Shown here piece after piece: positions 6,152 to 13,782 of a stretch of 35,930 bases of DNA. Source of the stretch: CAZTTG01 sp964615935 (GTDB lineage: Bacteria > Planctomycetota > UBA1135 > GCA-002686595). Position 1 is the first letter of the stretch. Every line of letters starts with the position of its first letter. Below the pieces are notes generated by a model that was not told the origin of the DNA, made no database searches, and worked only from the letters and a program-made list of their open reading frames with translations. The DNA lies in NCBI GenBank assembly GCA_964615935.1, contig CAZTTG010000064.1, positions 1-35,930 on the forward strand, read 5' to 3'. A program made the translations under genes and the position numbers.

Positions 6152-8614
6152 AGCGAGGCGGACGGAGAGACCGGGACGGCCGCGCGCTGGGCCGCGACCG
6201 CCCTGTGGGCGGCGGCGGGCGTCTGCGCCCTGAGGGTGGGCCTGGCCCTGGCCGATCTCTGCCTGCACCGCGGGCTGACCGGCGGCCCGGCGCTGTGGAC
6301 CCTGGCCGGGGGCTTCCCCCGCCTCGTCTGCGGGGCCGTCCTGGTCTGCTTCGCGATCGGCTTCGACGCCGGCCGCGGCGGCGCCCTGCGGTTCGCCCTG
6401 GACACGGCCCTCCTGGCGGCGGTCCTGGTGGGCCGGCCGTTCGAATCGGCCTACGCCAGCCTGGGAGCGGGCTGGTGGCCCGGCTGGTTCCTGGCGGTGG
6501 TCCTGGGCCTCGTCACAGCCGCCGCCTTCCGCACTCCGCTCCTGCGAGCCCGGCCCGCCCGCCCGGCGATCCCGCTCCTGGTGCTCGTCGCGGCGGCCGT
6601 GGGCCTGGGGATGTGGGGCGCGAGCGCGGCCCCCCCCCACCGCGTGAAGCGCCTGTACCGCGAGCTGCTCTTCGAGCCGGAGACCCGCTGGGAGGTGATC
6701 GAGGCCAACCCCGACGCCCAGCCCTGCTGGCAGGTGCTGGCGCCCTCCCTCTATCCGGTACCCGGCGCGCCGGCCGGCTACGAGGACCGGCCCGCCCTGG
6801 TGATGACGCCGCCCTGCAAGGTGCGCATCCCCATCCGCCGCGAGGACGGCCCGGTCGTGCTGCGTACGGCGGCCGGAGTGCACTTCGAGCTCGCCAACCG
6901 GATCCAGGGCGAGGCTCCGGCCGCGAGGGTGCGCTTCGAGGTCTTCGTCAACGGCGAGTCGGTCTTCGACGAGACCCTGGCCGCCCACCGCGAGGACTTC
7001 CTCGAGCAGCGCTACTGGCACGCCGTGGGCGGCGAGCAGGGCCTCGCGCTGCGACCGGGGGACGAGGTGCTCCTCTCCACCAGCCTGGTGGGGCCGCCGC
7101 CCGAGGTCGCGCCGGAGCACTTCCTGGTCGGCTTCAGCGGCCTGCAGCTCGAGCGCCACGGCCTGCGGCCCTTCGAGCGCGCCCGGCCCTCGCGGCCCAA
7201 CATCCTCTACATCGTCCAGGACACCCAGCGCGCCGACCGCATGGGCTGCTACGGCTACGAGGCGCGCGACACCACGCCACACGCCGACCGCCTGGCCCGC
7301 CGCGGGCTGCTCTTCGAGGAGGCCTTCGCCACCTCCAGCTGGACCTGGCCGGCCACCGCCTCGATGCTCACCGGCCTGCTGCCCGAGGAGCACGGGGTGG
7401 TCAGCAACAGCTCCTGCTACCTGGGCGCCGAGCTGGACACCCTGGCCGAGGTCCTGCAGAGCCAGGGCTACGCCACCGCGGCCTTCAGTGGCAACTGGCT
7501 GATCGTCGAGAGCAAGGGCTTCCACCAGGGCTTCGACCTCTTCGACGGCGACCCCCGCGACTTCCGCAAGACCGACGAGGTGCTGCCGGGCGTCCTGAGC
7601 TGGCTGGAGGAGAACGCGCCGCAGCGCTTCTTCCTCTACCTGCACCTGGTCGATCCGCACACGCCCCACCGGCCCCTGCGGGCCGAGCTCGAGCGCCTGG
7701 GCATCGGCCCCATGCCGGTGGACCTGCCCGAGGGACCTCGTCCGGACATCAAGTTCGTGGACCCGCTCGACGTCTACGCGGGCGTGCTCAACCGGCGCGA
7801 GAGCTACGACGAGGCGGGGAACCTGCTCCCCGAGCGCGCGGTGCCCGAGGAGCACGCGCGCTGGCTGTCGGACTCCTATGACGCCGCGGTCGCCACCGGC
7901 GACCACTACCTGGGCGTCATCCTGGATCGCCTCGCCGAGCTGGGCCTCGAGCAGAACACGGTGGTGGTCTTCACCAGCGACCACGGCGAGGAGCTCCTGG
8001 ACCACGGGCACCTGGCCCACGGCCACGCCCTCCACCGCGAGCTGGTGCGCGTGCCCCTGATCCTCGCCGGCCCGGGGATCCCGCGGGGCGAGCGCGTGGG
8101 AAGCCCGGTGTCCAACCGGCACCTGGCCCCCACCCTGGCGCGGATCGGCGGCGGCGAGCTGGCGGGCGACGGCGGACCGCAGATCGACCTCTCCCGGGCG
8201 GACGGGCACATGCTGGGTCAGGCCTACTACTCGCTGCACAAGGGCTGGTGGAACGGCCGCGGGCACCAGGTGCTGGTGGGGCTGCGCACGCGGGACCTCG
8301 CCTTCCAGTGGGCGCCCACGGGCGCGGACTGGGGCGCCGCCGAGCCGCCCGAGGGCGGGCAGGTCCGGCTCTTCGACGTGCAGGCGGATCCGACCGAGCT
8401 GCGGGACGTGGCGGCCGAGCGGGCCGACGAGGCCGCGGTGCTCGCCCAGGAGGCCCGGGCCCGGCTCATCGAGGCCGATCACCGCCGCGCGACGCACGCG
8501 ATCGGCGTGGGAGCGGCCGGTCAGCAGGGGCTGGAGGTCATCGGCTACAGCGATGGCAACGAGCCCGTGGAAGCCGAGCCCGATCCCGACCACTGCGACC
8601 AGCGCGGGAAGTGA
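6149..8614 (+). CDS. membrane-anchored sulfatase-family enzyme with N-terminal beta-rich domain
   Basis: The GTG at 6149 gives 821 residues; no ribosome binding site is visible, but a -10 box lies immediately upstream. About four membrane segments (residues 12-155) precede an unusual extracytoplasmic domain (about 165-335). That domain is rich in beta-strand-like alternation and resembles a jelly-roll or carbohydrate-binding fold. The sulfatase fold begins at about 349: PNILYIVQDTQRADRMGCYGYE (shortened here to its key residues Asp358 and Arg361), then SWTWPATASMLTG with Thr399 at the nucleophile position, and later TSDHGEELLDHGHLAHGH with the metal-binding Asp-His. Formylglycine cannot form on Thr, so this is not a classical arylsulfatase. 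It is probably an envelope-facing hydrolase or transferase. The phosphoesterase gene follows after 7 nt and probably shares the transcript. Confidence 0.85.
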   Translation: MSEADGETGTAARWAATALWAAAGVCALRVGLALADLCLHRGLTGGPALWTLAGGFPRLVCGAVLVCFAIGFDAGRGGALRFALDTALLAAVLVGRPFESAYASLGAGWWPGWFLAVVLGLVTAAAFRTPLLRARPARPAIPLLVLVAAAVGLGMWGASAAPPHRVKRLYRELLFEPETRWEVIEANPDAQPCWQVLAPSLYPVPGAPAGYEDRPALVMTPPCKVRIPIRREDGPVVLRTAAGVHFELANRIQGEAPAARVRFEVFVNGESVFDETLAAHREDFLEQRYWHAVGGEQGLALRPGDEVLLSTSLVGPPPEVAPEHFLVGFSGLQLERHGLRPFERARPSRPNILYIVQDTQRADRMGCYGYEARDTTPHADRLARRGLLFEEAFATSSWTWPATASMLTGLLPEEHGVVSNSSCYLGAELDTLAEVLQSQGYATAAFSGNWLIVESKGFHQGFDLFDGDPRDFRKTDEVLPGVLSWLEENAPQRFFLYLHLVDPHTPHRPLRAELERLGIGPMPVDLPEGPRPDIKFVDPLDVYAGVLNRRESYDEAGNLLPERAVPEEHARWLSDSYDAAVATGDHYLGVILDRLAELGLEQNTVVVFTSDHGEELLDHGHLAHGHALHRELVRVPLILAGPGIPRGERVGSPVSNRHLAPTLARIGGGELAGDGGPQIDLSRADGHMLGQAYYSLHKGWWNGRGHQVLVGLRTRDLAFQWAPTGADWGAAEPPEGGQVRLFDVQADPTELRDVAAERADEAAVLAQEARARLIEADHRRATHAIGVGAAGQQGLEVIGYSDGNEPVEAEPDPDHCDQRGK

Positions 8615-8621
8615 GCTCCGC

Positions 8622-9338
8622 GTGCCGCGCCGCATCTTCATCGGGGACATCCAGGGCTGTCGCGAGGAGCTCGAGCGACTGCTCGAGGCGCTGCGCTACG
8701 ACCCCGCCGCTGACGAGCTGCACCCGGTGGGCGACTTCGTGCGGCGCGGACCGGACTCGGCCGGCGCCCTGCGCCTGATGCGGGAGCTCGACGCCGGCGG
8801 GGTGCTCGGCAACCACGACCTGCACCTGCTGCGCAAGGCGGCGCGCGCCCGCCGGCGCGCCGGCCGCGAGGCCCCCGAGGAGCTGCGGGACGCGGAGGAC
8901 CGCGACGAGCTCTGCGACTGGCTGGCCGAGCGCCCCTTCGTGCGCGCCTGGGACGACCTGCTCCTGGTCCACGGCGGACTGCACCCGGCCTGGCGCGATC
9001 CCGCGGCCGAGCTCGAGGGGATCGATCCCCTGGTCCGCGACGAGCGCACCGGCTTCTGCACCCTCGTGCGCCACTGCACCGCGACCGGCGAGCGCCCGCC
9101 CGAGGACTTCCCGCCCCCCGGTCCGCCCTTCGTCCCCTGGTTCGAGCACCTCCCCGCCATGCGCCTTCCCCAGGAGACCGTGGTCTTCGGCCACTGGGCC
9201 CGCCTGGGCCTGGTGCACCGGCCGGGTCTGCGGGGCCTGGACACCGGCTGCGTCTGGGGCGGCCGCCTCACGGCCTGGATCGCCGAGGAGGATCGCCTGG
9301 TCGCCGTGGACGCGCCGCGCGCCTTCGCGCCCTGGTGA
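8622..9338 (+). CDS. ApaH-like calcineurin-type metallophosphoesterase (symmetrical Ap4A hydrolase family)
   Basis: The start is taken as GTG 8622 (GGAAGTGAG just upstream), so the 238-residue product begins VPRRIFIGDIQGC. The full set of ApaH/PPP phosphoesterase motifs is present in order: GDIQGC, GDFVRRGPDS, GNHD, HGG and GHWA. These provide the two-metal centre. E. coli ApaH splits diadenosine tetraphosphate into two ADP and also removes Np4-type RNA caps; the length and motif spacing fit that family. It follows the sulfatase gene after only 7 nt, so it is probably cotranscribed, and it converges on the SGNH gene with a 4-nt gap. The symbol apaH is plausible but withheld because other symmetrical phosphatases share the motifs. 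Confidence 0.85.
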   Translation: MPRRIFIGDIQGCREELERLLEALRYDPAADELHPVGDFVRRGPDSAGALRLMRELDAGGVLGNHDLHLLRKAARARRRAGREAPEELRDAEDRDELCDWLAERPFVRAWDDLLLVHGGLHPAWRDPAAELEGIDPLVRDERTGFCTLVRHCTATGERPPEDFPPPGPPFVPWFEHLPAMRLPQETVVFGHWARLGLVHRPGLRGLDTGCVWGGRLTAWIAEEDRLVAVDAPRAFAPW

Positions 9339-9342
9339 GCGC

Positions 9343-10146
9343 TCAATAGCAGGCGATGGTGGTGCCGTCGGCGAGCTGCACCGCGGGCTGCGCCCGGAAG
9401 CGCTCGCGGCCCAGGATCCAGTCGCGCTCCGGAGCCATCAGGTTCAGGCGCGGCCCGAGCAGGAGCTCGCGCGGCGACGCCGACCCGCTCTCCCCGTCGA
9501 GCCACGGCCGCAGGATCGCGTCCCAGGCGGCGCCCTTTCGCATCGGACCGAAGTGGATCGGGTCCAGCCCGTACCAGGCGGGATCCAGCTCCACCAGGGT
9601 GATGCCGCGGCGCGCCGCCCGCTCGCGGACCCTCGCGTCGAGCTCGCGGGCGGCGTCCAGGGCCTCGGCGGGCCCGGGTCCGCTGGCCGGGAAGAAGAGG
9701 CGTCTCCACAGACCGAGGGCCCAGGGCCGCAGCCTCTCCAGCCGGGCCAGGGGCAGGGTGGTCAGGACCGTGCGGCGCGGATCGATGCCCGCGCGCGCGA
9801 GGCGGTCGAGGCACTCCTCGATCCAGGCGACGACGTGCTGCGGCCCGGGCCCGTACATCAGGTCGTTGCCGACGTCGGTGAGCACGGCCAGGCCCGGCAG
9901 CTCGGGACCGCGCTCCAGCTCCCGCCACAGGCCGCAGGAGGTGATGGGCGGGAGGGAGTGACCCAGGAAGCCGCTGGTGAGCCCGAGGGAGCGGCCGCGG
10001 CCGAAGGCGGCCAGCACCTGGACCGGACCGCCGGCAGCGGCCCGCGCGCGGCGCACCACCGGGGCGATCCCGCGCGCCAGGTTGCTCGCCCCCAGCGCGA
10101 CCACTCGGGCGCGAAGGGCGGCCGGGCTCGTTTGAGGGGGGCCCAT
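9343..10146 (-). CDS. SGNH/GDSL-family hydrolase
   Basis: The 267-residue product starts at ATG 10146. SGNH blocks are visible: ALGASNLARG near the N-terminus (Ser nucleophile), the SLGLTSGFLGHS region with the oxyanion Gly, TDVGNDLMYG (block III Asn) and LDPIHFG (the Asp-x-x-His pair of block V). There is no signal peptide, so it probably acts in the cytoplasm. Relatives hydrolyse acyl esters of lipids, sugars or short substrates; the substrate here is unknown. It is divergent from the FG-GAP gene, sharing a 69-nt gap that contains a strong promoter pointing the other way. Confidence 0.8.
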   Translation of the reverse strand: MGPPQTSPAALRARVVALGASNLARGIAPVVRRARAAAGGPVQVLAAFGRGRSLGLTSGFLGHSLPPITSCGLWRELERGPELPGLAVLTDVGNDLMYGPGPQHVVAWIEECLDRLARAGIDPRRTVLTTLPLARLERLRPWALGLWRRLFFPASGPGPAEALDAARELDARVRERAARRGITLVELDPAWYGLDPIHFGPMRKGAAWDAILRPWLDGESGSASPRELLLGPRLNLMAPERDWILGRERFRAQPAVQLADGTTIACY

Positions 10147-10160
10147 GAAGCTGTTCTAAT
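10132..10160 (+). promoter_or_regulatory. strong sigma70-type promoter for the FG-GAP/UnbV gene
   Basis: TTGAGG at 10132-10137, a 17-nt spacer, then TCTAAT at 10155-10160 (5 of 6 matches to TATAAT). The -35 box lies inside the start of the divergent SGNH gene. The predicted leader is about 48 nt and ends with GGAG at 10203-10206 before the ATG at 10216. Confidence 0.6.
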
Positions 10161-10215
10161 CCATGAAACCGACGCGGGCACGTCCCCGCCCGCGTCCGAG
10201 CCGGAGATGCCTCCC

Positions 10216-13200
10216 ATGCGCCCGCCCCTTCCCCTCTCGCCGACGCGGCCCGCCTCCGGACGGGCGGCGCTGTGGATCGCCGTCTTCCTGATCGCGGCCG
10301 CCGCCGCGGTCCTCTTCGCCCTGCGCGGTCCCGGACCGGGCCGCGAGGTCTCGGCCGCCGAGGCCCAGCGGGCCCGCGAGCTGGCGGCGGCCTACTTCGC
10401 GAAGGATCGCCGCCTCGAGGCCCGGGAGGTGCTCGCGCCCCTGCTCGAGGTGCGGCCGCCGGATCCCATGGACCTCGTGCGGGCCGCCATCGCCGAACTC
10501 ACGTTGGGCGAGCTGGAGGCCTCCACCGAGCTCCTGCGGCGGGCGGAGAGGCTCGCGCCCGACGCGCCCGAGGTCCAGTTCAACCTGGGCCAGCTCGCCT
10601 TCCTGAGCGGCGATCGGGACGCAGCCCGGGAGCACTTCGAGCGCACGCTGGAGGCCGCGCCCGGGGACCTGCCCACCCAGCTCGCCCTGGCGGACGCGCT
10701 CGAGGAGGAGGAGCCCGCGCGCGCGGAGGCGATCTACCGGGCGATCCTCGACCGCGGCATCGACAACGCCGGGAGCTGGTACATGACCGCGCTCTACCGC
10801 GCCGGCCTCCTACTACGCGGCACCGATCGCGCGGATGAGGGCCAGGAGCTGACGACCGAGTACGCGCTCCTGAAGGGTCGCGGGGTCACCGTCCCGCGGC
10901 GCGTCGATCTGGAGCGCGGCAACTTCGGCCTCATCCTGCCCCCCGAGGTGCCCGGAGTGACGCGAGCCGAGCCGGGACCCGTGCCGGAGCTCGGGCCGGC
11001 GAACAGGATCCTGCCCGAGCTCGCCGGTGCCGAACGAGTGCGCGCGGCGGACCTCGACAACGACGGGAATCTGGACCTCGTCGCGTGGGGCGGAAAGGGG
11101 CTGTTCGTCGGGCTCTTCGGCGAAGGCGGCTGGGCCGGACGCGCGCTGGTCTCCGAGGTCGTGGAGTGGGCCCTGCCGTTCGATCTGGGCAACGACGACG
11201 ATCTCGATCTGCTGTACTTCGCCGGCTCGGGGATGGCCTTCCTCGAGGCGCGCCTGGACATGCAATCGGGTGATCTGGAGTACGAGCAGCGCGCCATCGA
11301 GCTGCCCGAGCTCGAATCGTATCCGTGGGACGGCCTGGCGGCGGACTGCGACCACGAAGGGGACCTGGACCTCCTGCTCACGGGCGAATTCGGGACGCGC
11401 TGGTGGCGCAACGACGGGGCGGCCGCGGAGGGGGGGCGCTTCTCGGACGCGACCGACGAGGCCGGACTCCCGCGGGAGTGGGTCTCGCCGTGGTGCGCGG
11501 TCGAGGACCTCGACACCGACGGGGACGTCGACCTCCTCCTGGGGGGAGCGGCGGGGCTTGCGCTGATGGCCAACCTCCGAGGCGGCGCCTTCGAGGACGC
11601 CAGCGACCGGCTCGCCGAGGACTCGGGGCAGAGGCTGGACGCACCCCTGATCGCCGACCTGAACGGGGACTCCCGGCCAGACCTGTACTTCCAGTCGCGG
11701 GTGACCCGTGGAGCACCGGCGGAGCAGGCCAGCGAGGAGGCCCTCCTCCTGGGCCAGCCCTCGGGACGCTTCCGCGCGTCCCCCCGGCCCCAGGCCCCCA
11801 TCCCGACCACCGTCTGGAGCGAGCTCCAGCGCACGCCCCGGGACCTGGACCTTGACGGAAACGTCGACGTCGCCTGGATCGACACGGCGCACACCGAGCT
11901 CGCCGGCATCCTGGCCGTGGGCCTGGAGGGCGAGCGACCGTTCCGCATCGACGTGACCGGCGCCGGCTCGCGACCCGAGTGGGACGCCGCCCTCCTGGCC
12001 GACCTCGACGCCGACCTGGACCTCGAGCTGATCCTGCCTACCGACGAGGGGATCGAGGTCCGCGACCTCACCGGGGCCGAGGGCAACCGGCTGCTCTTCT
12101 CCCTCCGCGGGGTCAAGGACAACCGCCGGGGCATCGGCGCGACGGTCGAGCTGCGCGCGGGCGAGCTCTACCAGCGGCGCTTCTGGATGGGCGAGAACGC
12201 GCTGCTCGGCCTGGGAGCAGCCGAGGAGCTCGAGTGGCTGCGCATCACCTGGCCCAACGGGGTGGTGCAGTACGACCTGCGATCGGAGATCGGCGACCGC
12301 CGGGCCACCGGCGGGGCGCTCGACGCGCTGATGCAGACCGAGGGGCTCATCGGCTCCTGCCCCTTCCTCTATGCCTGGAACGGCGAGACCTTCGAGTTCG
12401 TCTCGGACGTCCTGGGCATCACGCCCCTGGGCCTGCCCATGGCCCCGGGCATGCTGGTCCCGCCGGACAGCGACGAGTACGTGCTGGTGCGCGGCGAGCA
12501 GCTCCGGCCGAAGGACGGCGCCCTCTTGCTGCAGTTCACCGAGGAGCTGCGCGAGGTGACCTACCTCGACCGCATCCGCCTGGAGGTGGTCGACCACCCG
12601 CAGGGCACCGAGATCTTCCCCAACGAGCGCTTCTGCTTCCCGCCCTTTCCCGAGCCCCACACCCACACGGTACGCGCTCCCCTCTCCCCCACGCGGGCGC
12701 TGGGCAGCGACGGCAAGGACTGGACCGGGGAGCTCGCCGCCGTCGACCGGGTGCACGCGGTCCCCTTCGAGAACGCTCCGCCGCAGTTCCTGGGCCTGGC
12801 CACGCCCCACTTCCTGGAGCTCTCCTTCGATCCCGAGCTCGTGGGCGACGCCCCGCTCCTGAGGCTCCTGATGACCGGCTGGCTCTACTGGACCGAGGCC
12901 AGCGTGAACATGGCCGCGGCGCGGCACCCGGACTGGGAGTTCGTGCCGCCCCTCTTCCAGGTGCCCGACGGCGCCGGCGGCTGGCGGAACGCCGGTCCCC
13001 CGGTGGGCTTCCCGGCCGGCAAGACCAAGACCATGGTGGTCGACGTGAGCGAGCTCCTGGACCGCGCCGACCCCCGGCTGCGGGTGTTCACCACCCTGCG
13101 CCTGTACTGGGACTCCATCCGCCTGGCGGTCGACGGGGACGACGCGCCCACCCGCGTCACCTCGCTCGAGCCGAGCTCGGCCCGCCTGTGGAGGCGCGGC

Positions 13201-13698
13201 TTCAGCGCGCCCGAGGAGACCTCCGACCCGCACCAGCCCGAGCGCTTCACCTGGGACCGCCTGAGCGAGCTGCCGCGCTGGGATCCCCACCCCGGCCTGT
13301 ACACGAAGCTGGGCGAGGTCCTGCCCCTGGTGACCGAGATCGACGATCGCCTCGCGATCATGGGCGCGGGCGAGGCCCTCGAGGTGCGCTTCGAGGCCGG
13401 CGGGCTGCCCGAGCTCGCCCCCGGCTGGCGCCGCGACTACCTGGTCTTCCTGGACGGGTGGGCCAAGGACCGCGATCCCAACACGGTCGAGGCCCTCTAC
13501 GTCGAGCCCCTGCCCTTCCACGGCATGAGCGGCTACCCCTACGGCGAGGGCGAGAGCTTCCCCGACACCGAGGCCCACCGCGCCTGGCGCCGCGAGTGGA
13601 ACACCCGCCCGGCCCGGTCCTGGCTCCCGAGCCCCTTCGATCCGCCGCAGGCGCCGGCGGGCCGGCCGGCCCTGGCCGCCGCGCCGAGGGGGGACTGA
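10216..13698 (+). CDS. large TPR + FG-GAP/VCBS repeat protein with ASPIC/UnbV domain (CRTAC1-like)
   Basis: ATG 10216 has GGAG 9 nt upstream; ATG 10207 is an alternative. The 1160-residue product has a signal anchor (about 17-36), TPR-like helices (about 45-215) and then seven FG-GAP/VCBS-type calcium loops: DLDNDGNLDL, DLGNDDDLDL, DCDHEGDLDL, DLDTDGDVDL, DLNGDSRPDL, DLDLDGNVDV and DLDADLDLEL. An ASPIC/UnbV domain follows (GIGATVELRAGELYQ...LRITWPNGVVQY). A C-terminal module of about 450 residues begins SCPFLYAWNGETFEFVSDVLG and continues with TEELREVTYLD. I recall that module following the same domains in other bacterial TPR/FG-GAP proteins; its function is unknown. The protein is probably exported and membrane-anchored, forming a beta-propeller scaffold or binding surface. 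A perfect hairpin follows the gene. Confidence 0.85.
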   Translation: MRPPLPLSPTRPASGRAALWIAVFLIAAAAAVLFALRGPGPGREVSAAEAQRARELAAAYFAKDRRLEAREVLAPLLEVRPPDPMDLVRAAIAELTLGELEASTELLRRAERLAPDAPEVQFNLGQLAFLSGDRDAAREHFERTLEAAPGDLPTQLALADALEEEEPARAEAIYRAILDRGIDNAGSWYMTALYRAGLLLRGTDRADEGQELTTEYALLKGRGVTVPRRVDLERGNFGLILPPEVPGVTRAEPGPVPELGPANRILPELAGAERVRAADLDNDGNLDLVAWGGKGLFVGLFGEGGWAGRALVSEVVEWALPFDLGNDDDLDLLYFAGSGMAFLEARLDMQSGDLEYEQRAIELPELESYPWDGLAADCDHEGDLDLLLTGEFGTRWWRNDGAAAEGGRFSDATDEAGLPREWVSPWCAVEDLDTDGDVDLLLGGAAGLALMANLRGGAFEDASDRLAEDSGQRLDAPLIADLNGDSRPDLYFQSRVTRGAPAEQASEEALLLGQPSGRFRASPRPQAPIPTTVWSELQRTPRDLDLDGNVDVAWIDTAHTELAGILAVGLEGERPFRIDVTGAGSRPEWDAALLADLDADLDLELILPTDEGIEVRDLTGAEGNRLLFSLRGVKDNRRGIGATVELRAGELYQRRFWMGENALLGLGAAEELEWLRITWPNGVVQYDLRSEIGDRRATGGALDALMQTEGLIGSCPFLYAWNGETFEFVSDVLGITPLGLPMAPGMLVPPDSDEYVLVRGEQLRPKDGALLLQFTEELREVTYLDRIRLEVVDHPQGTEIFPNERFCFPPFPEPHTHTVRAPLSPTRALGSDGKDWTGELAAVDRVHAVPFENAPPQFLGLATPHFLELSFDPELVGDAPLLRLLMTGWLYWTEASVNMAAARHPDWEFVPPLFQVPDGAGGWRNAGPPVGFPAGKTKTMVVDVSELLDRADPRLRVFTTLRLYWDSIRLAVDGDDAPTRVTSLEPSSARLWRRGFSAPEETSDPHQPERFTWDRLSELPRWDPHPGLYTKLGEVLPLVTEIDDRLAIMGAGEALEVRFEAGGLPELAPGWRRDYLVFLDGWAKDRDPNTVEALYVEPLPFHGMSGYPYGEGESFPDTEAHRAWRREWNTRPARSWLPSPFDPPQAPAGRPALAAAPRGD

Positions 13699-13709
13699 GG
13701 GCACGGAAG

Positions 13710-13735
13710 GGGGGCGCCGCCGCGGCGGCGCCCCC
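13710..13735. terminator. perfect 26-bp palindrome between convergent genes
   Basis: Thirteen bases (GGGGGCGCCGCCG) are followed directly by their exact reverse complement. The palindrome lies 11 nt after the FG-GAP gene and 47 nt beyond the stop of the convergent secreted-protein gene. It would form a very stable hairpin in both transcripts, so it probably terminates both. There is no T-tract on either side. Confidence 0.6.
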
Positions 13736-13782
13736 GCGTCTGCTGGATCCCGATCGGAGCCACGCTCCGCGCGGCGAGTCTC

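Noticed and set aside
5956..6405. N-terminal extension of the first sulfatase-family protein to 804 residues
   Set aside because: The extra 150 residues are Arg/Pro/Ala noise and would overlap the promoter and start of the divergent gene.
4126..7881. Long plus-strand frame opposite the 3991-5955 gene
   Set aside because: Composition is repetitive Gly/Arg/His/Pro with no domain. It covers the divergent promoter region and both conserved genes in wrong frames.
3824..8650. Very long open frame (about 1600 codons) on the minus strand across both sulfatase-family genes
   Set aside because: It is an antisense shadow of high-GC codons: the translation is Arg/Gly/Pro/Ala-rich, low-complexity and without motifs, while real conserved genes occupy the other frames.
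9553..10215. Upstream extension of the FG-GAP protein
   Set aside because: It would read antisense through the SGNH gene. A promoter at 10132-10160 and GGAG before 10216 fix the start.
10813..13704. Open frame of more than 900 codons opposite the FG-GAP gene
   Set aside because: It is an antisense shadow; its periodic residues mirror the Asp-rich repeats of the real gene.
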